Shown here piece after piece: positions 34,768 to 44,374 of a stretch of DNA of 64,000 nucleotides. How positions within the stretch are numbered: the first letter of the stretch is position 1; each line of letters opens with the position of its first letter. Source of the stretch: Bacteroidaceae bacterium (GTDB taxonomy: Bacteria; Bacteroidota; Bacteroidia; Bacteroidales; Bacteroidaceae). The stretch is from positions 32,260 to 96,259 of the forward strand of contig JAFXDG010000027.1 in NCBI GenBank assembly GCA_017521285.1, in the 5' to 3' direction. The notes beneath the pieces were generated by a model, which worked only from the letters and a program-made list of their open reading frames with translations, had not been told where the DNA came from and ran no database searches. A program made the position numbers and the translations under genes.

Positions 34768-36852
34768 ATGAAACTTAAAAACATCCTTTTGACCTCTGTG
34801 CTGGCATTGGCAACTGCCGCTCCGGCACTGGCACAATCGAAAACCTGGACTGCCGATAACGGCAACGGTACGTTTACCAATCCCCTGTTCTATGATGAGT
34901 TTTCCGACCCCGATATCATCCGTGTGGGCGATGACTATTATTTGGCTGGTACGACTATGCACACCGTGCCCGGCCTCGTCATTCTCCACTCCAAGGACTT
35001 GGTCAACTGGGAAAATGTGAGCTACTGCTTCGACCGTTACACGTTCGATGACCCGGCTTTCAGCCTGAAGGATGGCAAGGAAATATATGGCCAAGGTATC
35101 TGGGCGCCCTGTATCCGTCATCACAACGGAACTTTCTATCTTTACTCCAATGTGAACGGTAAGGGATTGCAATGCTTTACCAGCCAGGACATCCGCGGTC
35201 CGTGGAAACATCACAATATGGAGGGACGTATCTATGACTTGAGCGTCCTTTTCGACGATGATGGCAAAATCTATGCCATCCACGGCTACGGCACCGTGAT
35301 GTGTACCGAATTGAAGCCTGACATGAGCGGTCCCATTGAAGGAACTGAGCGTGTCATTATCGAAGAGGGCAACGTGGTGGGTGAAGGACACCATGTATAT
35401 AAGGTGAATGGCATGTATTACATCCTCAGTGCTGACTATGCCCCCAACGGTAAGATGACTTGCGCCCGCGCCAAACACATCCATGGTCCTTACGAGGTGT
35501 GTGTGGTGAGTGCCAGCGAAACTTACGGCTACCATCCTGGACACATGACCCAGTTCCGCGGGCGCATTCCCAACGATGGTGACCCTATACAGATAACTCC
35601 GCCCGACAAGAATGCCGTAGCTTGCACCAACATTCATCAGGGAGGTATGGTGCAACTGCCCAATGGCGAATGGTGGGCAGTGTCGATGCTCGACTTTCAC
35701 AGCATTGGCCGTACCGTGGGCCTCAGCCCTATTACATGGATTGACGGCTGGCCTTATTTTGGACTCGAAGGAAATCCTGGACGCTCGCCCCGCACATGGC
35801 TGAAACCTAATACGGGAGCCAACGTGGAGCCGCACGGTCCCTACGAACGCAACGAGAATTTCGACGGACGTACCCTTGGCCGTGTTTGGCAATGGAACCA
35901 TAACCCCGACGACAAGATGTGGAGCCTGAAGAAAGGGGCTTTGCGCCTGAATACCATGCCGGCACCACAATTGATGTGGGCACGCAATACGCTGACCCAG
36001 CGTGTCATTGGCCCCACTTCAACCACTACCGTAGAGTTGAACGTCGCCCACCTGAAGGATGGCGATGTGGCCGGATTGGGTAACATCAATGTTCCCTGCT
36101 CATGGGCGGGTATTGTGAAGGACGGAAAAGCTACCACCTTGCGATGGTTCGACCAATACAAGAACGATACCATTGATATGCCTGTCAGCTTGAAGGATGG
36201 CCGCATCTGGCTCCGCTTTGAAGGTGATTTCGACAACGACCGTGGCCACTACGCCTACTCGCTTGATGGTGCAGACTTCTACCCCCTTGGTAAAGACATT
36301 CTGCTGGGCTACCAGCTCATCACCTTCCAAGGTTCGCGCATGTCGCTTTTCGCTTTCAATACAAAGGGACGCAACGGAGGTTATGCCTTGTTCGACAACT
36401 TCACAGTGGAAGAGCCGCAAGCCGACCGCAGTGGCAACATTCCCTTTGGAAAGACTGTACGCTTGGTGAACTTGGCAACTGACCGTCCCATGGTGGCAAC
36501 CCGCCACGGACATCTCTATGACAGTCGCCCCAATGACAAGGGGGCAGCAGCGCAGTTCCGTGTCATTGACAAGGGACAGGGACAAGTGGTGTTGCAGAAT
36601 GTGGATGGCCGCTATGTGTTCATTGCCGGACAGGGACTGATGTCTGATGTGCGTCTGACTAAGGACGAGAGCAAAGCCGAGCGCTTCATGTGGCAGGATT
36701 TGTTGCAGAACGAATGTATGTTGCTTTCCATGAACAAGCACCTTTATGTGGGTAAAGACCCGTTGAACGGTAATCCATACAGCTGTGATTTCAAGGGAGC
36801 CGACCCTGCCCGCAAGAACGGTGCCGTGTTCCGTTGGGAAGAGATTAAGTAA
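34768..36852 (+). CDS. Glycoside hydrolase family 43 enzyme with C-terminal accessory domains
   Basis: 694 residues with signal peptide (1-22, LAQS). Five-bladed propeller catalytic domain: base Asp47 in EFSDPDIIRVGDDYYLA, pKa-modulating Asp157 in IYDLSVLFDDDG and acid Glu206 in VGEGHHVYKVNG. A beta-sandwich (about 350-545, DUF1349/xylosidase-C2-like) follows, then a short beta-trefoil-like domain (about 560-694). Expected to act on alpha-L-arabinofuranosides or beta-xylosides of plant glycans, in the periplasm or outside. No SusCD pair or regulator is adjacent, so it is not part of a recognisable polysaccharide-utilisation locus here. Confidence 0.9.
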   Translation: MKLKNILLTSVLALATAAPALAQSKTWTADNGNGTFTNPLFYDEFSDPDIIRVGDDYYLAGTTMHTVPGLVILHSKDLVNWENVSYCFDRYTFDDPAFSLKDGKEIYGQGIWAPCIRHHNGTFYLYSNVNGKGLQCFTSQDIRGPWKHHNMEGRIYDLSVLFDDDGKIYAIHGYGTVMCTELKPDMSGPIEGTERVIIEEGNVVGEGHHVYKVNGMYYILSADYAPNGKMTCARAKHIHGPYEVCVVSASETYGYHPGHMTQFRGRIPNDGDPIQITPPDKNAVACTNIHQGGMVQLPNGEWWAVSMLDFHSIGRTVGLSPITWIDGWPYFGLEGNPGRSPRTWLKPNTGANVEPHGPYERNENFDGRTLGRVWQWNHNPDDKMWSLKKGALRLNTMPAPQLMWARNTLTQRVIGPTSTTTVELNVAHLKDGDVAGLGNINVPCSWAGIVKDGKATTLRWFDQYKNDTIDMPVSLKDGRIWLRFEGDFDNDRGHYAYSLDGADFYPLGKDILLGYQLITFQGSRMSLFAFNTKGRNGGYALFDNFTVEEPQADRSGNIPFGKTVRLVNLATDRPMVATRHGHLYDSRPNDKGAAAQFRVIDKGQGQVVLQNVDGRYVFIAGQGLMSDVRLTKDESKAERFMWQDLLQNECMLLSMNKHLYVGKDPLNGNPYSCDFKGADPARKNGAVFRWEEIK

Positions 36853-36875
36853 TGTGTCAATAAGAAAAGAACAAG

Positions 36876-38861
36876 TTGAAGACATTTGAAGAATTGGGCG
36901 TATGCGAACCTATACGCCGTGCGATAGAAGAACTGGGGTATGAAAGCCCCATGCCCGTGCAGGAAGAGGTGATTCCCTATCTGTTGGGCAATGGTAACGA
37001 TGTGGTGGCGTTGGCCCAAACAGGTACGGGAAAGACAGCCGCTTTCGGCTTGCCCTTGTTGCAGAAGATAGAAGTGGAACGGGTAGAGCCGCAGGCCCTC
37101 ATTCTGTGTCCCACCCGCGAACTGTGCTTGCAGATAGCGGGTGACTTGAACGACTATTCCAAATACATGGAGGGATTGCACGTCCTGCCCGTGTATGGAG
37201 GCTCGTCCATCGAGAGCCAGATACGCTCCTTGCGACGGGGAGTACACATCATCGTGGCCACTCCCGGCCGCTTGATTGACCTGATGGAACGCGGAGTGGT
37301 AAGTCTGGCTACTATCGAAAACGTGGTGATGGACGAGGCTGACGAAATGCTGAACATGGGATTTACCGACAGCATCAATGCCATCCTTGCTGATGTGCCC
37401 GAGAATCGGAATACCCTGCTCTTTTCGGCTACCATGAGTCCCGAAATATCGCGCATCAGCAAAAAGTATCTGCACGATGCCAAGGAGATTGTCATTGGTA
37501 CGAAGAACGAGGGAAGCAAGAATGTAAACCATGTCTATTACCTCGTTCATGCCAAGGACAAGTATCTGGCCTTGAAACGGGTTGCCGATTATAATCCGAA
37601 AATATATGCCATCATTTTCTGCCGTACCCGTTTGGAAACACAGGAAATAGCTGACAAACTGATACAGGACGGCTACAATGCCGATGCCCTGCACGGTGAA
37701 TTGTCGCAACAGCAGCGCGACCTGACGATGCAGAAATTCCGCCAACGCCGTATCCAACTATTGGTGGCTACTGACGTGGCAGCTCGCGGATTGGATGTGG
37801 ACGACCTGACACACGTCATCAACTATGGTCTGCCCGACGATACAGAAAGTTACACCCACCGTAGCGGACGAACAGGACGTGCCGGCAAGACAGGAACCAG
37901 CATCGCCATCATTCATGTGCGTGAGCGGGGAAAGATGCGCGATATCGAGCGCATCATCGGCAAGAAGTTCCAGAAAGGCGATATTCCCACCGGACAACAG
38001 ATTTGTGAGAAACAATTGTATAAGGGGATTGACGACATTGAGCGCGTGCAAGTGAACGAAGAGATGATTGCTCCCTTCATGCACGAGGTGTTGCGCAAAT
38101 TGGAGTGGTTGGAGAAGGAGGACCTTATCAAGCGCATTGTAAGCCGCGAAATGAGCCGCTTTATCGACTACTACAGTAAGATGCCGGAGATAGAGGTGCC
38201 CGTGGAACGTTCCCGCAAGGAAGCGGCCGGTCAAACCGAAAAGGGAGGTCGCAAACAAGGCGGCAAAGGCGGACGTAAGGCCGAAGAGGGCTACACCCGC
38301 CTGTTCCTGAACTTGGGCAAGATGGACAACTTCTTTGCTGCACAAATCATTGATTTGGTCAACCGCCATGTACAAGGAAAACCGCAGATCGGACGTATTG
38401 ATTTGATGAAGAATTTCTCGTTCTTCGACGTTGCCGAAGAGGATGCTTCCCGTGTAGTAAAGGCATTGAACCGTGGTGTGAAGGTCGCCGGACGCAAAGT
38501 GGTGGTAGAAGTGGCCGACGAAGGGGAAGCTCCAAAGGGAAAAGCCAAACGGACAACCGCTCACGAAGCACGCCAGCAAGCCGAGAAACCTGTAAAAAGA
38601 AAGGCGTCGGACAGAGGCAAACAGAATGATTTTGCGGAAACTGACCCCTTTGAGAAATTCCAAAAGAAATCGAAGAAGCAGCAGCAGGAGGCACAAAGTC
38701 GCAAACCTTCGCGCGAAGAGCGCGGGTACACCGCTCCGCGAGGGCCAAAGAAGAAGGATGATTGGAAACAGTTCTTCCAACACGATGACCGCCCCTTGCG
38801 TGGTGAAGAGCCCGACTTCAACGAAGAGGGATGGGCACGCCGGACGCCGAAAAAGAAATAA
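36876..38861 (+). CDS. DEAD-box RNA helicase with DbpA-like C-terminal RNA-binding domain
   Basis: 661 residues, starting at a TTG codon: the in-frame ATG upstream (36852) is followed by a stop three codons later, and the next ATG would remove the Q-motif Phe/Gln29 region (VCEPIRRAIEELGYESPMPVQ is needed intact). Walker A AQTGTGKT at 47-54, DEAD box near 152 (MDEADEML), SAT, and HRSGRTGRAGKTG. After the helicase core a basic linker, a DbpA-type RRM (~465-540, TRLFLNLGKMDNFF, FSFFDVAEEDASRVVKALN) and a Lys/Arg-rich tail. Likely works in ribosome assembly or mRNA turnover at low temperature. Confidence 0.94.
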   Translation: MKTFEELGVCEPIRRAIEELGYESPMPVQEEVIPYLLGNGNDVVALAQTGTGKTAAFGLPLLQKIEVERVEPQALILCPTRELCLQIAGDLNDYSKYMEGLHVLPVYGGSSIESQIRSLRRGVHIIVATPGRLIDLMERGVVSLATIENVVMDEADEMLNMGFTDSINAILADVPENRNTLLFSATMSPEISRISKKYLHDAKEIVIGTKNEGSKNVNHVYYLVHAKDKYLALKRVADYNPKIYAIIFCRTRLETQEIADKLIQDGYNADALHGELSQQQRDLTMQKFRQRRIQLLVATDVAARGLDVDDLTHVINYGLPDDTESYTHRSGRTGRAGKTGTSIAIIHVRERGKMRDIERIIGKKFQKGDIPTGQQICEKQLYKGIDDIERVQVNEEMIAPFMHEVLRKLEWLEKEDLIKRIVSREMSRFIDYYSKMPEIEVPVERSRKEAAGQTEKGGRKQGGKGGRKAEEGYTRLFLNLGKMDNFFAAQIIDLVNRHVQGKPQIGRIDLMKNFSFFDVAEEDASRVVKALNRGVKVAGRKVVVEVADEGEAPKGKAKRTTAHEARQQAEKPVKRKASDRGKQNDFAETDPFEKFQKKSKKQQQEAQSRKPSREERGYTAPRGPKKKDDWKQFFQHDDRPLRGEEPDFNEEGWARRTPKKK

Positions 38862-38882
38862 AGTAAAAACAAATAAAATAAA

Positions 38883-39095
38883 TCAATTTTCGCAAGTATA
38901 AGAAGTTGCAGGAGTTACTTCCCTACGGTCAGTCGAAAATCTCTTCTGATTCTTACACTAAAGTATGGTCAGGAGTTACAGGAGTTCAGACAATAGTTTC
39001 GACTATACTTAACATGACGTTCAAAGCTGTTGTCTGTAATTCCTGAGCGAAGCGAAAACTTCTGAACTCCAGAAAGTTGAGCTTGCGAAACTTAA
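38883..39095 (+). mobile_element. MITE-like palindromic element, copy 1 (213 bp)
   Basis: Begins TCAATTTTCGCAAG and ends CTTGCGAAACTTAA (12 of 14 terminal positions complementary). The sequence ATAAAATAAA stands immediately on both sides (38873-38882 and 39096-39105), a 10-bp target duplication. No ORF. It lies between the DEAD-box gene and the M20 peptidase gene, ending 16 bp before the peptidase ATG. Interior is rich in CAGGAGTT/AACTCC pairs, so the transcript would fold into a long hairpin. Confidence 0.75.
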
Positions 39096-39111
39096 ATAAA
39101 ATAAACGAAAG

Positions 39112-40464
39112 ATGGAAATCAAACAATATATTCAGGAGAATGAAGAGCGGATGTTGGACGAACTGTTCAGCTTGATTCGCATACCCAGTATCAGTGCTCT
39201 TCCTCAGCATAAGGAAGATATGGAGCGTTGCGCCCGCCGTTGGTGTGAGTTGTTGTTGCAAGCAGGAGTTCAAAAGGCAGAACTGATGCCTTCGGATGGT
39301 AATCCGTTGGTGTATGCCGAATATATAGTGAATCCCGAAGCTCCCACGGTGTTGGTTTATGCCCATTACGACGTGATGCCGGCCGAGCCGTTGGAGCTTT
39401 GGCAAAGTGCTCCATTTGAACCCGAAGTGCGCGATGGCCGTATTTGGGCACGTGGCGCTGATGATGACAAGGGACAGGGATTCATTCAGGTGAAAGCCTT
39501 TGAATATCTGGTAAAGAAGGGCGAACTGAAGCATAATGTAAAATTCATATTTGAAGGTGAAGAAGAGATTGGTTCACCCAGTTTGGGCGCTTTTCTCGAA
39601 AAACATCGCGAATTGCTGAAAGCAGATATCATTCTGGTTTCTGATACATCAATGTTAGGCGCCGATTTGCCTTCGCTGACTACCGGTTTGCGTGGTTTGG
39701 CTTATTGGGAGGTGGAAGTGACAGGACCTAACCGTGACCTGCATTCAGGACACTTTGGTGGTGCTGTGGCCAATCCTATCAATACTTTGTGCAAGATATT
39801 GGCTCAGGTGGTGGATGAAGAGGGACGTATCACTGTGCCTCACTTCTATGATGATGTGTTACCTGTGCCCGAAGCTGAACGTGACATGATTGCTCACATT
39901 CCTTTTGATGAGGAGGCTTATAAGGCTGCTATCGGAGTGGATGAATTGCAAGGAGAGACTGGTTATAGTACTTTGGAACGTAACAGCTGTCGTCCGGCTT
40001 TCGATATCTGCGGCATTTGGGGTGGATATACAGGTGAAGGCAGTAAGACAGTGCTTCCTTCTAAGGCATACGCAAAAATCAGTTGTCGTCTGGTCGCTAA
40101 CCAAGACCATGAAAAGATCAGTAAATTGATGGAGGACTACCTGAAAGAAATTTCTCCCAAGTCTGTAAAAATAAAAGTGACACCAATGCATGGCGGACAA
40201 GGCTATGTATGTCCTATCAGTTTGCCCGCTTATCAGGCGGCAGAGAAGGGATTTGCCAAAGCCTTTGGCAAGCAACCGTTGGCCGTACGTCGTGGAGGAA
40301 GTATTCCTATCATTGCCGATTTTGAGCGTATTCTTGGCATCAAGACCATCCTCATGGGATTTGGTCTTGAGAGTGATGCCATCCATTCTCCTAATGAGAA
40401 CTTCCGCCTGGACATTTTCCGCAAAGGTATTGAAGCCGTAGTGGAGTTTCATAAGAATCTTTAA
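39112..40464 (+). CDS. M20 family metallopeptidase (dipeptidase)
   Basis: 450 residues, cytosolic. Metal ligands and catalytic residues visible in order: VYAHYDVMP (His, and Asp base), GADDDKGQG (bridging Asp), EGEEEIGSP (Glu base and ligand), and the C-terminal GLESDAIHSPNENFR (His ligand). The dimerisation/lid domain (about 180-330) is present, with the conserved RDLHSGHFGG loop. This matches the M20 carnosinase-like dipeptidase subgroup. It heads a plus-strand trio with GT2 and GT90 (9-bp gaps); functional link unclear. The start sits right after the MITE-like element, so the promoter must lie within or before that element. Confidence 0.93.
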   Translation: MEIKQYIQENEERMLDELFSLIRIPSISALPQHKEDMERCARRWCELLLQAGVQKAELMPSDGNPLVYAEYIVNPEAPTVLVYAHYDVMPAEPLELWQSAPFEPEVRDGRIWARGADDDKGQGFIQVKAFEYLVKKGELKHNVKFIFEGEEEIGSPSLGAFLEKHRELLKADIILVSDTSMLGADLPSLTTGLRGLAYWEVEVTGPNRDLHSGHFGGAVANPINTLCKILAQVVDEEGRITVPHFYDDVLPVPEAERDMIAHIPFDEEAYKAAIGVDELQGETGYSTLERNSCRPAFDICGIWGGYTGEGSKTVLPSKAYAKISCRLVANQDHEKISKLMEDYLKEISPKSVKIKVTPMHGGQGYVCPISLPAYQAAEKGFAKAFGKQPLAVRRGGSIPIIADFERILGIKTILMGFGLESDAIHSPNENFRLDIFRKGIEAVVEFHKNL

Positions 40465-40473
40465 AGAACAGAC

Positions 40474-41295
40474 ATGAGCAAACCAAAAACAATTGGTGTC
40501 GTCATTTCGACATATAATAATCCTGCATGGTTGGAAAAGACCTTGTGGGGATACCTTTATCAGACACGGCCGGCTGATGAGATTGTGATTGCCGACGATG
40601 GCTCGCGCGATGATACCCGTCAGTTGATAGACAGTTTCCGTCCCTTGTTGCCTATCAAGCACGTATGGCACGAGGATAAAGGTTTTGAAAAATCACGAAT
40701 CCTGAATAAAGCTTTATTGGCGGCCGAGAGCGAATACCTGATCTTTACCGATCAGGATTGTGTCCCTCGTAAGGATTTCATTGCCACGCACGAAGCGTAT
40801 GCCGAAGAAGGGTTTTTCCTTTCAGGCGGATATTTCAAGTTGCCGATGGACATTAGTAAGGCACTGACGCAAGAGGATGTTTCTACGGAACGGGCTTTTG
40901 ACCTCGGATGGCTCAAGAGTCAAGGATTGAAGATGAACTTCAAGTGCTCAAAACTTGTAAAAAATCAAATGTTTACCCGTTTGATGAATCGTATTACTCC
41001 ACGTGGAGCTACTTGGAATGGTTGTAATGCCTCCGGTTGGCGGGCAGATATGTTGCGCATCAATGGTTACAATGAAGAAATGCATTATGGTGGACAAGAT
41101 CGGGAATTTGGTGAGCGACTCTTCAACTTGGGAATCAAATCGAAGCAAATCTGTTATTCAGCTATAGTGCTTCACCTTGACCACAAGCGTCCCTACAAGA
41201 CCAAGGAGTCCATGGATAAGAACAAGGCTATCCGTAAGAATACCCGCAAATCGGGAATTATTGAAACTCCGAATGGTATCAAGCAAAGGCATTGA
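40474..41295 (+). CDS. GT2 family glycosyltransferase (GT-A, galactosyltransferase-type C-terminus)
   Basis: 273 residues. GVVISTYNNPAWLEKTLWGY at the N-terminus, IVIADDGSRDDTRQLID (nucleotide-binding), DQD metal motif in FTDQDCVPRKDF near residue 92, and the acceptor side NGYNEEMHYGGQDREFGERL, which carries the acidic catalytic motif of chondroitin-polymerase-like GTs. No membrane helix; works on the cytosolic face of the membrane. The following GT90 gene and the convergent GT10 and acyltransferase genes suggest lipopolysaccharide core or O-antigen synthesis. Confidence 0.9.
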   Translation: MSKPKTIGVVISTYNNPAWLEKTLWGYLYQTRPADEIVIADDGSRDDTRQLIDSFRPLLPIKHVWHEDKGFEKSRILNKALLAAESEYLIFTDQDCVPRKDFIATHEAYAEEGFFLSGGYFKLPMDISKALTQEDVSTERAFDLGWLKSQGLKMNFKCSKLVKNQMFTRLMNRITPRGATWNGCNASGWRADMLRINGYNEEMHYGGQDREFGERLFNLGIKSKQICYSAIVLHLDHKRPYKTKESMDKNKAIRKNTRKSGIIETPNGIKQRH

Positions 41296-41304
41296 TTTGA
41301 TAGT

Positions 41305-42255
41305 ATGGCAAAGAATTCCAAGTTAAAGTATTATATCAGTTCCTATTCCCTGTTGTTGTGCCCTAAGTGCCTCTTGCGTTGGCGACTGAAGAAGATGCTT
41401 CGTCAGGCAGAGCAATCACCTGAACGAGAATATCTTCAACAACGGGTGAACTATTATTGCAAATTAGAGCAGGAGACTCTGCTTCCGGATTCGGCTGCTC
41501 CGCTCAGCCAACACACATTGAAAAACAAGCGTGGTGGTAGTGTGTATTTTTTCGACACGTATGAATTTACCCGCTATTTCAATCAGGCTTTCCGTTGGTT
41601 GATGAAGCCGGGCGATGTAACGACCATTCCATCCGCTCCTACCATTGTGAAAAGTCGTCCGATATGTGATGACAATGCGAATTCCGTCTTGCTGAAACTG
41701 AATAAAGTACGGCATTTCTTCTTTGTCGATGACCCAATTCCCTTTGCAGAGAAAGAACATAAAATAGTTTTTCGTGGTGATGCCAATGGAAAACCCGGAC
41801 GTATCCGTTTTTTTGAAAAATGGTTTGGGAATCCTTTATGTGATTTGGTTGACACTGCTTCTCATTCCGTGAATCCGGCAGCATGGAAGGGGGAAGGAAT
41901 GTCGGTGGAGGCTCATCTGAAATATCGCTATATCTTGGCGCTTGAAGGGGTTGATGTGGCCAGTAACTTGAAGTGGGTCATGTCGAGCAATTGTATTGCG
42001 GTAATGCCCCGTCCTACGTATGAAACCTGGTTTATGGAGGGTACGCTGATTCCCAATTACCATTATATAGAAATAAAGCCAGACTATTCGGATTTGCTTG
42101 AACGTACGCAATACTATACCGATCATCCGGACGAGGCAGAAGCGATTATCCGTCACGCGCACGAATATGTGGAGCAATTCAAAAATAAGAAGCGTGAGAA
42201 TTTGATTTCTCTGATGGTACTTGACCGCTATTTCCGTATGACAGGACAGAAATAG
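41305..42255 (+). CDS. GT90 family (CAP10-like) glycosyltransferase
   Basis: 316 residues. Family features are IVFRGDANGKPGRIRFFEKW, the HLKYRYILALEGVDVASNLKW block (conserved across CAP10/LPS-modifying enzymes) and MPRPTYETWFMEGTLIPNYHY. In bacteria these enzymes add a sugar (for example xylose or glucose) to lipopolysaccharide. A basic N-terminal helical segment (LLLCPKCLLRWRLKKML) may bind the membrane. Co-transcribed with the GT2 gene (9-bp gap). The gene ends just before a 14-bp-stem hairpin facing the convergent GT10 gene. Confidence 0.88.
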   Translation: MAKNSKLKYYISSYSLLLCPKCLLRWRLKKMLRQAEQSPEREYLQQRVNYYCKLEQETLLPDSAAPLSQHTLKNKRGGSVYFFDTYEFTRYFNQAFRWLMKPGDVTTIPSAPTIVKSRPICDDNANSVLLKLNKVRHFFFVDDPIPFAEKEHKIVFRGDANGKPGRIRFFEKWFGNPLCDLVDTASHSVNPAAWKGEGMSVEAHLKYRYILALEGVDVASNLKWVMSSNCIAVMPRPTYETWFMEGTLIPNYHYIEIKPDYSDLLERTQYYTDHPDEAEAIIRHAHEYVEQFKNKKRENLISLMVLDRYFRMTGQK

Positions 42256-42260
42256 AACTA

Positions 42261-42311
42261 TTGATAGGTTGATGTGTTTTTATCGGATTTATCAACGCAT
42301 CAACCTATCAA
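42261..42311. terminator. Hairpin between convergent GT90 and GT10 genes
   Basis: 14-bp stem TTGATAGGTTGATG (42261-42274) / CATCAACCTATCAA (42298-42311). The arm sequence recurs directly after it (TATCAACCTATCAA). Confidence 0.7.
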
Positions 42312-42323
42312 CGTATCAACCTA

Positions 42324-43376
42324 TCAACCATTGTATAAAGAAGATTTTCCTTTGAACATGGATTTGATGGCATTCTTCAGTTTAAAGGTGTTTCTTCCTA
42401 TGATGTTCAGATAAATATTATGCCAGTCACTCATGGTCTTGGCGGGTAACAGAGTGACGTCTTCCTTGGGGAGGTCGGGATTCAATTTGTCCAGTACTGT
42501 TGCTACGTAATTAAAGAAATTGTAATCTTCCAACACCAATTCCTTACTTTGCTTCAATTGGGGTAGATGATTGTCAAAATGCTTCTCATTTGCAATCAGA
42601 CGGTCAATGGTTGCAATGCTTCTTTCTACATCGTAAATGTCAATGATGGCCATTGCATCTTGTGGAAAATAGTCGTGCACATTCTTACAACCATAATAAA
42701 TAGGGAATGTTTCTGCCAAATAACAATCTGATAGTTTTTCGGTCCAATAATAATTGCTATGGGAATTTTCAATGGCAATATGATATTTGTAAGGAGCCAA
42801 TACGTCCCATTTGTCATTGAAACTACGGAATCCACGTCCGAATACATCTAATTGGTCACCGTAGTGCTCTTTCAGCTTTTCTACAAAGTTAATTCGGTCT
42901 TGATGGCCTTGAGTGAAAGCTTTATTGCTGGTGACAACAGACAACAATTTGGTCTTCTTGGGAGTGTCCATTTGTTTGAACTGGTCGTAGTCGATGGTAG
43001 CGGTTCCTTGTCCGCGTGTGTCGAATGTGGCACCGGCAAACCATGAAAGCAAGGCTGGGGTATAGACGATGTTTGGGTGTTTCAATTCCTCTTGGCACGA
43101 GCATACCAATCCGAATTGTTTGCAATATCCTTTGGGGTAGCTCAGTACAGAGTAAGGTTCACTGGTTGTCAATACCACGTTCTCTGGTGCTACGTGGAAA
43201 GTGGTAGGATGTTTGATGTATTTTCCGCGCACAACCACAAAATCGGGGTCAGGAATCAGTTCGTTGATGTAGAATTGGTATTTCCCGCAACGCGAGATTC
43301 CTTTTCGACCAGGCGTTTGTCTTAGCATCCATTTCCCTTGCTCGCCTGTACCATTTATCAATATGACTTTATACAT
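42324..43376 (-). CDS. GT10 family fucosyltransferase-like protein
   Basis: 350 residues. The alpha-1,3-fucosyltransferase signature is present: FGRGFRSFNDKWDVLAPYKY, HIAIENSHSNYYWTEKLSD and AETFPIYYGC, with the acceptor Glu/Asn pair and the GDP-fucose-binding Lys. Related enzymes in Bacteroides and Helicobacter decorate surface glycans with fucose, sometimes forming Lewis-type structures; here the acceptor is unknown. No signal or membrane anchor. It is last in the long minus-strand set from 50232 and 45 bp after the acyltransferase gene. Confidence 0.87.
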   Translation of the reverse strand: MYKVILINGTGEQGKWMLRQTPGRKGISRCGKYQFYINELIPDPDFVVVRGKYIKHPTTFHVAPENVVLTTSEPYSVLSYPKGYCKQFGLVCSCQEELKHPNIVYTPALLSWFAGATFDTRGQGTATIDYDQFKQMDTPKKTKLLSVVTSNKAFTQGHQDRINFVEKLKEHYGDQLDVFGRGFRSFNDKWDVLAPYKYHIAIENSHSNYYWTEKLSDCYLAETFPIYYGCKNVHDYFPQDAMAIIDIYDVERSIATIDRLIANEKHFDNHLPQLKQSKELVLEDYNFFNYVATVLDKLNPDLPKEDVTLLPAKTMSDWHNIYLNIIGRNTFKLKNAIKSMFKGKSSLYNG

Positions 43377-43421
43377 TTTTTATGTTGAGTTGTTGGTAGA
43401 TTGATACGTTAATGAGTTGGA

Positions 43422-44363
43422 TTAAGATTGACTTCTTTTTTTCAACTTTTGTAAGTCCCGTGCTCGTTTGGCCTCTCGTTCGGCGTATCCTTTTCGGGTA
43501 CGTTTCCAACGTTTATGCGTCCATAGCCACAAGTGTGGTTCTTCTTTGATGTTCTCTTCCAACAGGGCAAAGTATTTGTTTGTAAGTTCGTTTTCGATGG
43601 TTTGTGAGGCATCTTCGCATAATTTGTGGAAAGTTGCTACGTAGTGTCCACGCTTTTCCCGGTGCAGGCTCATATAGAATACGGCACTACTCGTGCGACG
43701 GGCAATTTTCTCTGTGCCAGTGAATACCGGAGTATCTTGATGGAAGAATGTCAACCAATGGTTGATAGCTTCCCAAGTTGGCACTTGGTCGGCGATGAAG
43801 CCGATGACAAAAGGTGTTTTTTCTTTATTCAATTGCAGGATGCGGCGCAGGGTGTTGGCCATGCTGATACTTTCTGCACCGTATTGATTCCGCAAATCCA
43901 AGAAGAGGCGATCCATAGCCTTATTGGCCAGCGGGTGATAGATTTGTCCGAATTGGATTTTAGGATCTTTGAAATATAAAGGTAGCGAAGTGACAAATTC
44001 CCAATTGAATGTATGCCCCATGTACACTACGCATGAACGTCCCTCTTGAGAAGCCAAACGCTCTACCTCTTCGGTGCCTTCGAAGCGCAAGTGTTTCTTT
44101 ATCTTTGTAGGACTCATGCTCATCAGTTTTACCGTTTCCATTACATAGTCGCAAAACGAGGCATAGAAATCTTTTTCAATCTTCTTTATCTCTTTTTCTG
44201 TTTTCTCGGGAAAGGCATTGACAAGGTTCTTGCGCACCACTTTGCGGCGGTAACGTGCGATATAATAGAGTGGGAAATAGATGAGGTTGCTCAGCAGATG
44301 TAGTATGCCCATTGGCAATAGCGACATCAGTTTCCATAGTGTGCGTATGATGTGGTAGGTCAT
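43422..44363 (-). CDS. Lipid A-type acyltransferase (LpxL/HtrB family)
   Basis: 313 residues. One N-terminal membrane helix (LMSLLPMGILHLLSNLIYF), then the PF03279 domain with the acyltransferase HX4D-like catalytic block VVYMGHTFNWEFVTSLPLYF (His in GHTFNWE), FIADQVPTWEAINHWLTFF and AVFYMSLHREKRGHY. It adds a secondary acyl chain to lipid A or a related lipid. Its place between GT10 and an ORF6N gene in a run with an LTA-synthase-like gene points to envelope-lipid decoration. 11 bp separate it from the ORF6N gene upstream. Confidence 0.92.
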   Translation of the reverse strand: MTYHIIRTLWKLMSLLPMGILHLLSNLIYFPLYYIARYRRKVVRKNLVNAFPEKTEKEIKKIEKDFYASFCDYVMETVKLMSMSPTKIKKHLRFEGTEEVERLASQEGRSCVVYMGHTFNWEFVTSLPLYFKDPKIQFGQIYHPLANKAMDRLFLDLRNQYGAESISMANTLRRILQLNKEKTPFVIGFIADQVPTWEAINHWLTFFHQDTPVFTGTEKIARRTSSAVFYMSLHREKRGHYVATFHKLCEDASQTIENELTNKYFALLEENIKEEPHLWLWTHKRWKRTRKGYAEREAKRARDLQKLKKRSQS

Positions 44364-44374
44364 AATAACTCCAG

